A stretch of 64,000 bases of DNA, from contig NZ_JAOWPT010000003.1 of assembly GCF_025753855.1 (NCBI RefSeq), positions 372,001-436,000 on the forward strand, read 5' to 3'. The DNA comes from Mesorhizobium sp. ZC-5 (GTDB lineage: Bacteria; Pseudomonadota; Alphaproteobacteria; Rhizobiales; Rhizobiaceae). Shown here one piece after another: positions 8,296 to 17,442 of this stretch; positions within the stretch are counted from its first letter, which is position 1, and every line of letters starts with the position of its first letter. A program made the translations under genes and the position numbers. The notes under the pieces were generated by a model that searched no databases, was not told where the DNA came from, and saw only the letters and a list, made by a program, of their open reading frames with translations.

Positions 8296-9921
8296 ATGAA
8301 CTCCACGAACCAGGCCGATTTCGTTCTGCACGGCGGCAAAATCTGGACCGGCTACGGAAATCCGGCCGCAGAGGCGATTGCGATTCTTGGTAACAAGGTG
8401 CTGGCCAGCGGTTCAAACACCGACATGAAAGCGCTGATCGGGTCGAAGACCAAGGTTGTCGACCTGGCGGGGCGTTTTGCAATGCCTGGCCTGAACGATG
8501 CGCATTTGCATCTGATCTCGACAGGGCTCCTGCGCGGCAAGGTTGATGCAACGCCAAATTCCGCGCCGACACGCGCAGCCCTGCTTGCCGCATTGCAGGC
8601 GCGCGCCGCCGCAACGCCAAAAGGCGGATGGATAACGGCGCGCGGATTCGACCAGACCCGCTATCCCGACGGATTGATGCCCACGGCAAGGGAATTGGAT
8701 GCTGCCTTGCCCGATCACCCGGTCTCGGTCACGCGCGCCTGCGGCCATGTCACGGTCGTGAATTCGCTGGCGCTGGCGCTGGCGGGGATCGACATCGACA
8801 CGCCCGATCCGGATGGCGGCCTTATCGGGCGGGAGAACGGACAACTGACCGGAATGCTGGCGGAGAACGCCCAGAACCTTGTCTATGATGTCCAGCCGAC
8901 ACCCTCTCTCGCAGAGATCATCGACGCCATCGAGGCGGGCGGCCGGCACCTGCTGCAGTTCGGCATAACCTCCTGCATGGATGCGGCCACTGGCCAGGTC
9001 GACGGAATGAGCGAAATCGAGGCTTACCAGCAGGCCGAGCGCAGCGGCCGGCTGCCGGTACGGGTCTGGGCAACACTTCTGGGCGATCCCGGGTCGTCCA
9101 TCGTCGAGCCCTGCCATGCCGCGGGCCTCGTCACCGGCGTCGGCAGCGACATGTTCCGCATCGGCGGCGTCAAGGTATTCACTGACGGCTCGGCCGGCGG
9201 CCGCACGGCCTGGATGAGCCGGCCGTATATCGGCCAGCCTGACAATTTCGGTGTCCGAATGCTGCCAGACGCTCAGTTGTTCGAGTTGGTCGATCGCTAC
9301 ACGACAATGGGCTACACCATGGTCTGCCACGGCATAGGCGACGCCGCAATCGACCAACTCGTCCGCGCCTATGAACGGGTGCGCGCCGCCAATCCGGAAC
9401 ACCAGCACCGTCACCGGATCGAGCATTGCGGTTATGTCGACGATACAATCAACCAGCGGATGCTCAAGGCGGGTATCCTGCCTGCGCCGCAGCAGGCGTT
9501 CATCTACGATTTCGGCGATGCCTATGTCTCGGTTCTAGGGCCCGAGCGCGGGCTCTCTTCCTATCCGATCGCCACCTGGGACCGTTTGGGGATGAAGCCG
9601 TCGACCGGCAGCGACTCGCCGGTCTGTTCGCCCAATCCGTTCCCGGATCTTTACGCCATGCTGACGCGCAAGACGCACAAGGGCACGGTGATGGACGCTT
9701 CCGAGATATTGACGCCACAACAGGCCTTGCGCACCTATACCGAACATGGCGCCTATTCCCAGGGCGCGGAGAAGGTGAAAGGCCGGCTGGAGCCTGGGAT
9801 GCTGGCGGACATCGCCGTGTTCTCGAACGATCTCCTGACTGCCGAGCCCGAGAAAATTCTGCATGAAACGCACTGTGAGATGACGATTCTGGATGGGCGC
9901 ATCGTCCATGACAGAAGTTGA
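8296..9921 (+). CDS. YtcJ-like amidohydrolase (Amidohydro_3)
   Basis: A 541-residue metal-dependent amidohydrolase. The metal-binding HxH is in GLNDAHLHLIS near residue 72, a second metal or catalytic site is HRIEHCGYV in the second half, and TGSDSPVCSPNPF lies in the C-terminal third, all typical of the YtcJ group. The start at 8296 was chosen because the frame upstream shows no similarity. Members of this group hydrolyse N-acyl, cyclic amide or similar bonds, with few proven substrates. It opens an operon with a dipeptide-type ABC transporter and an M81 peptidase, so it probably acts on an imported peptide-like compound. Confidence 0.9.
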   Translation: MNSTNQADFVLHGGKIWTGYGNPAAEAIAILGNKVLASGSNTDMKALIGSKTKVVDLAGRFAMPGLNDAHLHLISTGLLRGKVDATPNSAPTRAALLAALQARAAATPKGGWITARGFDQTRYPDGLMPTARELDAALPDHPVSVTRACGHVTVVNSLALALAGIDIDTPDPDGGLIGRENGQLTGMLAENAQNLVYDVQPTPSLAEIIDAIEAGGRHLLQFGITSCMDAATGQVDGMSEIEAYQQAERSGRLPVRVWATLLGDPGSSIVEPCHAAGLVTGVGSDMFRIGGVKVFTDGSAGGRTAWMSRPYIGQPDNFGVRMLPDAQLFELVDRYTTMGYTMVCHGIGDAAIDQLVRAYERVRAANPEHQHRHRIEHCGYVDDTINQRMLKAGILPAPQQAFIYDFGDAYVSVLGPERGLSSYPIATWDRLGMKPSTGSDSPVCSPNPFPDLYAMLTRKTHKGTVMDASEILTPQQALRTYTEHGAYSQGAEKVKGRLEPGMLADIAVFSNDLLTAEPEKILHETHCEMTILDGRIVHDRS

Positions 9922-9988
9922 GGCGGGCACCTGGGCTGGCCCGACTCCATAGGAATGAGCAACGAACCACACAGGGAGGAAAATTAAC

Positions 9989-11581
9989 ATGTTGACCAGA
10001 CTTGGCCTGATGGCGGCGCTTGCGCTTGGCACGGCGACTGCCGCGCTCGCGCAGGACGCGACTCCAAAGGATGGCGGGAAATTTGTGTTCACCGCGCCCT
10101 ACGGCGGCTCCATCACGTCGCTCGACATCACGGCGACGCCGCACACCCAGGACGAGATCGTCGCCAAGGCGATCAACCGCTCGCTCTACAAATGGAATTC
10201 GGAGAGCGGCAAACCCGAACTCGATCTCGCGGAATCGGTCGAGACGTCGGACGACGGCAAAACCTATACCTACAAGCTCAGGGAGGCGACCTTTCACAAT
10301 GGCGACAAGCTCGACGCCGATGACTTGATCTGGTCCTACAACCGATTGGCCGATCCCAAGAAGGCTTTGCCGGGCGCCGAGCAGATGCTGCAGATCGCCG
10401 GCGTGGCCGAATTCCAGGCAGGCAAGGCCGACCACATCTCCGGGCTGAAGAAGATCGACGACAGGACTGTCCAGATCACCCTCATCAACCTGGCCGATCC
10501 AGGCTGGAACCTGATGTCGAACTATGCACCGATCTATTCCAAGGACTATCCGGAAGATCAGCTCGCCTCCAAGCCGAACGGCCTCGGCCCGTTCAAGCTG
10601 GCGAACTATGTACCGGGCTCGAAGGTCGAATTGGTGAAGTTCGACGACTACTATGAGGAGGGCAAGCCGCATCTCGACAAGCTCGACATCATGCTGATGG
10701 GCGAAGCCGCGGCCCGCGACGTCGCCTTCCGCAACGGTGAAATCGACGCCAACGTCCTCGGTCCCGTGCAATACGAAGCCTACGGCCAGGATCCGGCGCT
10801 GAAGGACCACATCCTCGAGGTGGCTGAAGTCTACACCCGCAATATCGGCTTCAACACGAAGATCGAGGCGTTCAAGGACAAGCGCGTCCGGCAGGCGATC
10901 AACTATGCGATCAACAAGGACCTGATCGTCGAGAAGCTGCTGAAGAACAAGGCCTATCCCGCGGTTTCCTGGCTGCCGATTTCGTCTCCGGCCTTCGACA
11001 AGGACGCCAAGCCCTATCCCTATGATCCGGAAAAGGCCAAGGAACTGCTGAAGGAGGCGGGGTATGAAACCGGCCTGAAGTTCTCGGTTACCGCCACCCC
11101 GAACGAAAGCTGGGGCGTGCCGATCGTCGAGGCGGTCATTCCGATGCTGGCCAAGGTGGGCGTCGAAGTCACGACCGATCCGGTGGAAGGCTCGGTCCTG
11201 TCGGACAAGATCCTGTCGGACAATTTCGACGCCTATATCTGGTCGAACTCGTCCGGCCCGGATCCGCTGAAATATCTGACCTGCTTCTATTCGAAGACCT
11301 CTCAGACCGCCTGCAACTACGTCAAGTTCTCCAATGCCGAGTTCGACAAGTTGATCGATCAGGCTGGCAACGAAACTGATCCGGCCAAGCAGAACGATCT
11401 TCTCAGGCAGGCGAACAACCTGCTGCAGGAAGAGGCGCCGGTCTGGTTCTTCAACTACAACAAGGCTGTCATGGCCTACCAGCCTTGGGTTCATGGGCTG
11501 AAGCCGAACGCCATGGAACTGGCGATCCAGGACTACGAGGATATCTGGGTCGACGACAGCGCGCCCGCATCGCGCAAATAG
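9989..11581 (+). CDS. Peptide ABC transporter, substrate-binding protein (family 5)
   Basis: A 530-residue extracellular solute-binding protein of the DppA/OppA family. A Sec signal peptide (MLTRLGLMAALALGTATAALAQ) is followed by the family pattern, including LYKWNSESGKPELDLAESVE, YTYKLREATFHNGDKLDADDL and RNIGFNTKIEAFKDKRVRQA. The ribosome site GGAGG lies shortly before the ATG. It binds a peptide or similar solute in the periplasm and hands it to the two permeases downstream. The ligand cannot be read from the sequence. The gene is followed by a strong stem-loop, a common way to give the binding protein higher expression than the permeases. Confidence 0.95.
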   Translation: MLTRLGLMAALALGTATAALAQDATPKDGGKFVFTAPYGGSITSLDITATPHTQDEIVAKAINRSLYKWNSESGKPELDLAESVETSDDGKTYTYKLREATFHNGDKLDADDLIWSYNRLADPKKALPGAEQMLQIAGVAEFQAGKADHISGLKKIDDRTVQITLINLADPGWNLMSNYAPIYSKDYPEDQLASKPNGLGPFKLANYVPGSKVELVKFDDYYEEGKPHLDKLDIMLMGEAAARDVAFRNGEIDANVLGPVQYEAYGQDPALKDHILEVAEVYTRNIGFNTKIEAFKDKRVRQAINYAINKDLIVEKLLKNKAYPAVSWLPISSPAFDKDAKPYPYDPEKAKELLKEAGYETGLKFSVTATPNESWGVPIVEAVIPMLAKVGVEVTTDPVEGSVLSDKILSDNFDAYIWSNSSGPDPLKYLTCFYSKTSQTACNYVKFSNAEFDKLIDQAGNETDPAKQNDLLRQANNLLQEEAPVWFFNYNKAVMAYQPWVHGLKPNAMELAIQDYEDIWVDDSAPASRK

Positions 11582-11593
11582 CGGGTCTTGAGT

Positions 11594-11627
11594 GGCTGGC
11601 GGAACCACATATGCGGTCCCGCCAGCC
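11594..11627 (+). repeat. Intercistronic stem-loop after the binding-protein gene
   Basis: A 9-bp stem (GGCTGGCGG with CCGCCAGCC), extended after one mismatch by ACC/GGT, encloses the loop ACATATGC. It lies between the binding-protein stop and the first permease. There is no T run after it, so it probably protects the upstream message from decay or slows polymerase rather than ending transcription fully. Confidence 0.7.
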
Positions 11628-11661
11628 ATAGCGACCGCCCATTGAAAGGCAGAACCCGCGG

Positions 11662-12597
11662 ATGTTGCGCTTCATCTTTCGCCGCACGCTGCAGATGATT
11701 CCGACCTTGCTGGCGGTCGTCCTGATCATCTTCGTGATATTCAGCGTCGTTCCAGGCAGCTTCATATCAAGCCTGATGGCGGAGGGGCGCAACGCCACGA
11801 ACGCAGATGTCATGGCGCACCTGAATGCACAGTTCGGACTGGACAAACCCCTGCCGGTCCGCTTGTGGGACTATCTGTGGGGACTGTTGCATTTCGACCT
11901 TGGAATTTCGTACCGGACCCGCTCGCCGGTGTGGGACGTGATCGAGCCGCGGCTGTGGCCGTCGATCAAGCTCGCGCTGGCAGCCATGGGTTTTGCCGCA
12001 GTGGTCGGCATTCCCCTCGGATTCATCGCGGCACTGAAGCCGGGCAGCTTGTTCGATACCAGCACGATGGTACTGGCGATCTCCGGCCTGTCGGTTCCTG
12101 AATTCTGGCTGGGCCTGCTCCTGATGTATTTCTTTGCTCTGCAGCTTGGCTGGCTGCCCAGCTTCGGGTACCAGGCCGACAGCATCCAGCACATCATCTT
12201 GCCTGCGATTGCGCTCGGGGTATCTCCGATGGCGCTGCTGGCGCGAACGACTCGCGCAGGTGTCCTGGACGTGATGAATGCCGATTTCGTGCGTACGGCG
12301 CGCGCCAAAGGGCTGACTGAGCCGCGTCTGGTACGCAGTCACATCACCAGAAACGTGTTGGTGCTGATCCTGACCACGCTTGGTCTTCAGATCGGCTCGC
12401 TCATGGGGCAGGCGATCGTGATCGAGAAGCTTTTTTCGTGGCCGGGGATCGGATCGCTGCTGGTCGACAGCGTGTCGGTGCGCGACATACCCGTGGTTCA
12501 AGGCACGGTTATCGTGATCGTGTTGTGGTTCCTTATCATCAACATGTTGGTCGATGTCGCATATGCCGCAATCGACCCGCGCATCAAGGTGAATTGA
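11662..12597 (+). CDS. Peptide ABC transporter permease, DppB-like
   Basis: A 311-residue inner-membrane permease of the DppB/OppB type. It begins with the characteristic MLRFIFRRTLQMIPTLLAVV, has about six membrane segments, a periplasmic region containing LNAQFGLDKPLPVRLWDYL, and the ATPase-coupling EAA-type loop near DFVRTARAKGLTEPRLVRSH. It pairs with the DppC-like permease 3 bases downstream to form the channel. It belongs to the same operon as the amidohydrolase and binding protein. Confidence 0.95.
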   Translation: MLRFIFRRTLQMIPTLLAVVLIIFVIFSVVPGSFISSLMAEGRNATNADVMAHLNAQFGLDKPLPVRLWDYLWGLLHFDLGISYRTRSPVWDVIEPRLWPSIKLALAAMGFAAVVGIPLGFIAALKPGSLFDTSTMVLAISGLSVPEFWLGLLLMYFFALQLGWLPSFGYQADSIQHIILPAIALGVSPMALLARTTRAGVLDVMNADFVRTARAKGLTEPRLVRSHITRNVLVLILTTLGLQIGSLMGQAIVIEKLFSWPGIGSLLVDSVSVRDIPVVQGTVIVIVLWFLIINMLVDVAYAAIDPRIKVN

Positions 12598-12600
12598 TTC

Positions 12601-13422
12601 ATGCGGCTGCGCTTCAATCTTGCCTTTGGGTTGACGCTGGTGCTGGTCGTGGTCGTCGCGGCGGTCAGCGCTGCCTGGATTGCGCCGTATGATCCGATAT
12701 TCGACGCGGACCTGATGAATTCTGAAATGCCCCCGAGCTGGGAGCATCTTCTGGGCACGGACGGGCAGGGCCGCGACGTCCTTTCCCGCGTCCTTTACGG
12801 CGCGAGGGTGTCCCTGACAGTGGGGCTTGTCTCGCAGTTGATTAACTCGCTCATCGGCACGGCGCTCGGCGTTTCGGCCGGCTATTTCGGTGGCTGGTGG
12901 GATGATCTGGTGAATGGGCTGACGAACGTCATGCTGGCGATCCCGTCCCTGGTTTTCGCGCTCGCCATCATGGCCGTGCTGGGGCCTGGCCTGCCAAGTC
13001 TCCTGATCGCGCTCGGCCTGACCAACTGGTCCTGGACCTGCCGCATCGCCCGCAGTTCCACCTTGTCGCTCAAGAACCAGGGGTTCGTGCAGGCCGCCAG
13101 GGCGGCGGGCTTCAGCGACGCCAACATCATGCGCACCCAGATATTGCCGAATATCCTTGGTCCGGTCCTGGTCATCGCCACGCTTGGCATCGGCGGCGCG
13201 GTTCTGGCGGAAGCTGCACTGTCTTTCCTCGGCGTCGGCATCCGACCGCCGCAGCCGAGCTGGGGCAACATGTTGACCGATGCGCGCGAACTGATCCGTA
13301 CCGCCCCCTGGGCCTCGGTGTTCCCCGGTCTCGCAATTTTCACCACTGTCCTTGGCTTCAATCTGCTGGGTGACGGGCTGCGCGATATGCTGGATCCGCA
13401 TATGAGGACCCGGAGGGCATGA
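12601..13422 (+). CDS. Peptide ABC transporter permease, DppC-like
   Basis: A 273-residue second permease of the DppC/OppC type. Features are the short N-terminal membrane helix, the conserved HLLGTDGQGRDVLSRVLYGA near residue 50, and the coupling loop GFVQAARAAGFSDANIMRTQ, which would contact the ATPases. Its last bases overlap the next gene (ATGA), pointing to translational coupling. It works with the DppB-like protein as the membrane channel. Confidence 0.95.
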   Translation: MRLRFNLAFGLTLVLVVVVAAVSAAWIAPYDPIFDADLMNSEMPPSWEHLLGTDGQGRDVLSRVLYGARVSLTVGLVSQLINSLIGTALGVSAGYFGGWWDDLVNGLTNVMLAIPSLVFALAIMAVLGPGLPSLLIALGLTNWSWTCRIARSSTLSLKNQGFVQAARAAGFSDANIMRTQILPNILGPVLVIATLGIGGAVLAEAALSFLGVGIRPPQPSWGNMLTDARELIRTAPWASVFPGLAIFTTVLGFNLLGDGLRDMLDPHMRTRRA

Positions 13423-14336
13423 GCGACATCCTTCCCGATCCTGTCCTGTCCGTCCGCGACCTGCGCATCGGCCTCGGCAAGCAGAACGAAATCCTTCATG
13501 ACGTGTCTTTCGACATCCTGCCCGGGGAAACCTACGGGCTTGTCGGGGAATCCGGCTCGGGCAAAAGCATCACCGGCCTGTCGGTGATGGGGCTGCTGAA
13601 ACGCCCGCTGGAAGTGACCGGCGGCTCTGTCTTTTTTCGCGGCCAAGACGTGTTGAAGCTCGGCAGCCGCGCCAGGCGCCGTCTGCGCGGCGACCGCATG
13701 GCCATGGTGTTCCAGGAGCCGATGACAGCCCTCAACCCGCTGGCGACAATTGGCCGGCAGATCGCGGAAATGTTCGTCATCCACAGGGGCATGGGGTGGT
13801 CGGATGCGCGCAGGAAGGCCGTCGAGGCGCTGGAAAGCGTTCGCGTGCCGTCGCCAGAGGAACGCGTGCGGTCCTATCCGCATCAGCTTTCCGGCGGGAT
13901 GCGCCAGCGCGTTATGGTTGCCATTGCGCTGGCCTGCCGTCCCGACCTGCTGATTGCGGACGAGCCGACCACCGCACTCGATGTGACGGTTCAGGCGGGC
14001 GTCCTGGAATTGATTGCCGAGCTTTGCACGGCTGAAGGAACAGCCGTGCTGCTCGTCAGCCACGACCTGGGCGTCATCGCCAATATGTGCCGGCGCGTCG
14101 GGGTCATGGACCGGGGGCGGCTCGTCGAGGAGCAGGACACCAGGGCTCTCTTCGAAAATCCGCTGCATCCCTATACAAGAGGCCTTCTCGCTGCGCGCCC
14201 GCGCCTGGGTTCGCGAACGCTCGCCAGACGCGGCCGTCTGACCGAACTCGACCAGGTCGTGACCGCCGAGGAACGCGGGCGCGACGCGCCGACGCTGACC
14301 ACGCCGCGCGGCTTTGGTCTGGAGGCGAGCGCATGA
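13419..14336 (+). CDS. Peptide ABC transporter ATPase, DppD-like
   Basis: A 305-residue ATPase. Walker A is GESGSGKSI near residue 43, the signature is LSGGMRQRV, Walker B is [13 protein letters not shown], and the switch histidine is in [10 protein letters not shown]. The C-terminus carries the oligopeptide-transporter extension ([15 protein letters not shown]). It overlaps the DppC-like gene by 4 bases at its start and the next ATPase gene by 4 bases at its end, so the proteins are probably made in step. It supplies energy for uptake together with the DppF-like subunit. Confidence 0.95.
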   Translation: MSDILPDPVLSVRDLRIGLGKQNEILHDVSFDILPGETYGLVGESGSGKSITGLSVMGLLKRPLEVTGGSVFFRGQDVLKLGSRARRRLRGDRMAMVFQEPMTALNPLATIGRQIAEMFVIHRGMGWSDARRKAVEALESVRVPSPEERVRSYPHQLSGGMRQRVMVAIALACRPDLLIADEPTTALDVTVQAGVLELIAELCTAEGTAVLLVSHDLGVIANMCRRVGVMDRGRLVEEQDTRALFENPLHPYTRGLLAARPRLGSRTLARRGRLTELDQVVTAEERGRDAPTLTTPRGFGLEASA

Positions 14337-15283
14337 GCACGCCGCTTCTGGAAATCCGCGATCTCAACGTCCATTTCCCGCTGCCGCGCCAATCGCTATT
14401 GGGGCCGAAGCGGACGCTCCGCGCCGTTCAGGGCGTGAGCCTGACCCTGAACGAAGGGGAGTGCCTGTCCATTGTCGGTGAGTCCGGCTGCGGAAAATCC
14501 ACCACCGCGCTGACCGTGATGGGCCTGCAGGGGCCGACCTCAGGAGAGGTCCTGTTTCAGGGCAAGCCGTTGACAGGCCCCGGCGCTCCCGCCCGCAAGG
14601 ATCGCGCGCGCATCGCCCAGATGGTGTTCCAGGACCCATACGCGTCGCTGAATCCGCGCCAGACCATCGGCCGCATGCTGTCCTCGCAGCTTTCTCTGCA
14701 TGGAATCGCCAAGGGAAGCGAGGCCAGCCACCGCGTTGCCGACATGCTGGTCCGCGTTGGCCTGACAGCGGATCACGCCGACCGTTACCCGCATGAATTC
14801 TCGGGCGGGCAGCGCCAGCGGATCGGCATCGCGCGGGCGTTGATGCTTGACCCGAAGATCCTGGTGCTCGACGAGCCGGTGTCGGCGTTGGACGTGTCCA
14901 TCCAGGCGCAGATCATCAACCTCTTGATGGACCTGCAGGAGACGCTCGGCCTGAGCTACATCATGATCTCCCACGATCTGAGCGTGGTCGAGCATGTCAG
15001 CGACAAGGTCGCCGTCATGTATTTCGGTCGTGTGGTCGAGGAGGGCGACTGGCATTCGATTTTCAGCCGTCCGACGCACCCCTATACACGTCGTCTGATC
15101 GGTTCGGTTCCTGATCCCGACGTAATCCTGAGCGGCACACGCACATTGCCGAATGCCGCCCCCGTTCCCGAAACCGCGCGCTTCTCGCCCGACATATCGC
15201 GCCGTCCGAAGCCTGACGAAGAACCCGAGCCAAGCGAACTCGTCGAGATCGGTCGTAGCCACCGCGTCCGCCTCGCACAATAG
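14333..15283 (+). CDS. Peptide ABC transporter ATPase, DppF-like
   Basis: A 316-residue second ATPase. It starts [20 protein letters not shown] at 14333, overlapping the upstream stop by 4 bases; the longer open frame upstream is the shifted DppD-like gene. Walker A is GESGCGKST, the signature is FSGGQRQRIG, Walker B is LVLDEPVSALDVS, and the switch is ISHDLSVVEHV. The oligopeptide C-terminal extension includes RPTHPYTRRLIGSVP. It completes the five-part uptake system of this operon. Confidence 0.95.
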   Translation: MSTPLLEIRDLNVHFPLPRQSLLGPKRTLRAVQGVSLTLNEGECLSIVGESGCGKSTTALTVMGLQGPTSGEVLFQGKPLTGPGAPARKDRARIAQMVFQDPYASLNPRQTIGRMLSSQLSLHGIAKGSEASHRVADMLVRVGLTADHADRYPHEFSGGQRQRIGIARALMLDPKILVLDEPVSALDVSIQAQIINLLMDLQETLGLSYIMISHDLSVVEHVSDKVAVMYFGRVVEEGDWHSIFSRPTHPYTRRLIGSVPDPDVILSGTRTLPNAAPVPETARFSPDISRRPKPDEEPEPSELVEIGRSHRVRLAQ

Positions 15284-15292
15284 AGAACGCCA

Positions 15293-16810
15293 ATGACGTT
15301 CACTGTCCTTACCGCCGAATTCATGCACGAGAGCAACACGTTCTCGCGCTTCCGCACCGACTTGCCGCAGTTTCAGGTGGATACATTGCTCTATGGCGAC
15401 GAGGCTATGCGTGCCCGGCGCAATGCGAATACCGAGCTTGCCGGATTCATGGATGTAGCGGAACCGGCGGGCTGGAGCGTAATCCACGCGATTTCGGCTC
15501 ATGCCGTGCCCGGCGGGCAGGTGACGAAGGCGGCCTACGATCACATCGCCGGTATTATTCTGCAGGCGGCGCGTTCGAACAGGAGCCGGCTCGACGGAGT
15601 GCTTCTCGGTCTTCACGGCTCGATGGTGCCTGAGTTCTGCCAGGACGGGGAAGGCTATCTGCTCGGCCTTCTGCGGGCCGAACTGGGGGCGGACATTCCT
15701 GTTGCGGTGACGCTAGACCTCCATGCTATGGTGTCCGAGGACATGGTCCGGCATGCGCAGATCTTCGTTTCCTACAAGACCTATCCGCATGTGGACATGC
15801 GGGAGATCGGCGCGCATGCCGCCCGCATCCTTGATCGTGCGATGAGGGGCGAAATCGCGCCGCGTACCGTGAGGGCGCATGTGCCGATGCTGGACGAGGC
15901 GAACTCAGGCCGCACCGACATCCCCGAGACACTGGCGCTTTACGATCGTGCCCGCGAAGCGGAGGCTGCGGGATTGCTTGCGGTTTCCGTCAATGCGGCC
16001 TTCACGGGAGCCGATGTGTCCTGTGTCGGCCCTACGGTGCTCGCGACGTACGACAGCCGCGATCCCAACGCCGAAGCCGCCGCCAGGCATGTAACCGAGG
16101 AACTCGCTGACAGTATCTGGCAGGGGCGGACAAGCAAGCGCAATGTGTTCATCGAGGTCGATGAGGCTGCCGCCGAGGCGCTTGCCTGGCGCGGCGACAA
16201 GCCGCTTGTCATCGCCGATTATGCCGACAATCCCGGTGCCGGCTCCTACGGCGACTCGACCGCGCTACTGAAGGGCCTGCTCGATGTGGGCGCCGAAGGC
16301 GCTGTATTCGCGCCGATGGTCGATCCCGAGGCGTCAGCGGAACTACACCAGCACAAGGAAGGCGAAACCGTCACAGTGACCATCGGTGGCAAGGGCGACG
16401 CGCGTTTCGGCGGCGGTCCGTTGACGGTGACGGGCGTGCTCCGCAAGCTATCGGATGGAACCTATGTGGGCGATGGGCCGATTCAGGGTGGGCTCGCCCA
16501 TAGTTTCGGATCCACCGCCGTCATCGATGTCGACGGGATCGAAGTCATGGTCGTTTCGGAGGCGCAGCAGATGGTCGACCTGCAGCAGTTGCGCGCCTTC
16601 GGGATAGAACCGACGGCTCGTCGCGTCTTGGTCCTGAAGTCGATGCAGCATTTCCGCGCCGCCTTCGAGCCGATAGCGGGCAAGGTCATCGTCTGCGATG
16701 CGGGCGCGCTGGCGACACCGCGGGCGGAGCGGCGGCGCTACATTCGCGCGCCGCGCCCGCTCTGGCCGCTCGACAAGGATTTCGAGCGCTTCATTCGCTT
16801 GCGTCCCTGA
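15293..16810 (+). CDS. M81 family metallopeptidase (MlrC-like)
   Basis: A 505-residue member of the M81/MlrC family, named after microcystinase C, a zinc peptidase that acts on linearised microcystin. The N-terminus (TAEFMHESNTFSRFRTDL) and the segments GVLLGLHGSMVPEF and VAVTLDLHAMVSEDM are typical, with likely metal ligands in the conserved glutamate and histidines. The ATG is 9 bases after the transporter ATPase. As the last gene of an operon with a peptide importer and an amidohydrolase, it probably completes breakdown of an unusual peptide or amide in the cytoplasm. The actual substrate is unknown. Confidence 0.92.
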   Translation: MTFTVLTAEFMHESNTFSRFRTDLPQFQVDTLLYGDEAMRARRNANTELAGFMDVAEPAGWSVIHAISAHAVPGGQVTKAAYDHIAGIILQAARSNRSRLDGVLLGLHGSMVPEFCQDGEGYLLGLLRAELGADIPVAVTLDLHAMVSEDMVRHAQIFVSYKTYPHVDMREIGAHAARILDRAMRGEIAPRTVRAHVPMLDEANSGRTDIPETLALYDRAREAEAAGLLAVSVNAAFTGADVSCVGPTVLATYDSRDPNAEAAARHVTEELADSIWQGRTSKRNVFIEVDEAAAEALAWRGDKPLVIADYADNPGAGSYGDSTALLKGLLDVGAEGAVFAPMVDPEASAELHQHKEGETVTVTIGGKGDARFGGGPLTVTGVLRKLSDGTYVGDGPIQGGLAHSFGSTAVIDVDGIEVMVVSEAQQMVDLQQLRAFGIEPTARRVLVLKSMQHFRAAFEPIAGKVIVCDAGALATPRAERRRYIRAPRPLWPLDKDFERFIRLRP

Positions 16811-17015
16811 TCGGCGGTGGCACGTTCGAGGATGGGCGCAAAGCAGCCGTCCAAGCCGTGGTAGCGATCGCCTGTGTATCGCGGAACAAACAAGATCGTC
16901 GGGTGTGGATTTCAGCCACAAAAGCCACACCGGATACGTTTCTTTCCTTTTCCGAGCCCCGCCGGCTTTTAGCCCTTGCGTCGCAAACCCTGAGAATATA
17001 GGGCTCTTTCCGGTT

Positions 17016-17092
<77 letters not shown>

Positions 17093-17143
17093 ATCAATCT
17101 GAAGACTTAGCCAAAACCGGAAGCTCCTTACGCAGAAATTGCC

Positions 17144-17187
17144 ACATGCAGCCTGCTGCATAAGGCTCGCCGAAGCAGGCTGCATGT
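17144..17187 (+). promoter_or_regulatory. 14-bp hairpin covering the start codon of a small lipoprotein gene
   Basis: ACATGCAGCCTGCT (17144-17157) is the exact reverse complement of AGCAGGCTGCATGT (17174-17187), with a 16-base loop. The right arm includes the whole ATG at 17184-17186. No T run follows, so it does not look like the tRNA-Pro terminator. In an RNA it would hide the start codon, which suggests structure-dependent initiation, or use of a second ATG at 17196 that lies outside the stem. Confidence 0.6.
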
Positions 17188-17300
17188 TGAAGGCGATGCA
17201 GAAAACCCTAACCGCATTTCTCCTATTGGCCGTCCTCACAGGTTGCCAGGCAGCGCAAAGGTGTGTCGTGACGCCGAACAGCACCGTCGAATGCAACTAG
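17184..17300 (+). CDS. Very small lipoprotein (38 residues)
   Basis: The reading is MLKAMQKTLTAFLLLAVLTG followed by a cysteine and a short polar tail of about 17 residues. LTGC is a good lipobox, so a signal of roughly 20 residues would be cleaved and the mature lipoprotein would be only about 18 residues long with two further cysteines. The second ATG at 17196 gives an equally good 34-residue precursor. Both starts have weak ribosome sites, and the first lies inside a strong hairpin. I do not recognise a family; entericidin-like small lipoproteins are the nearest type in size. Confidence 0.55.
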   Translation: MLKAMQKTLTAFLLLAVLTGCQAAQRCVVTPNSTVECN

Positions 17301-17442
17301 GCACCTGCAAGGTTGGCTACGAAAAAGCCCACCGAAATCTGTGCACGACAAAGAGCTTCCATCCAGAGGATTGACCGTTCGCCAGCGTTGCGGCACCCTT
17401 TGATCGAGGGCTGGAGGGGCGTCATGAACAAGGCCCCTACGG

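Noticed and set aside
9500-11629. 709-residue minus-strand frame opposite the amidohydrolase and binding-protein genes
   Set aside because: It is the antisense shadow of GC-rich coding DNA; the plus-strand proteins are well-defined families.
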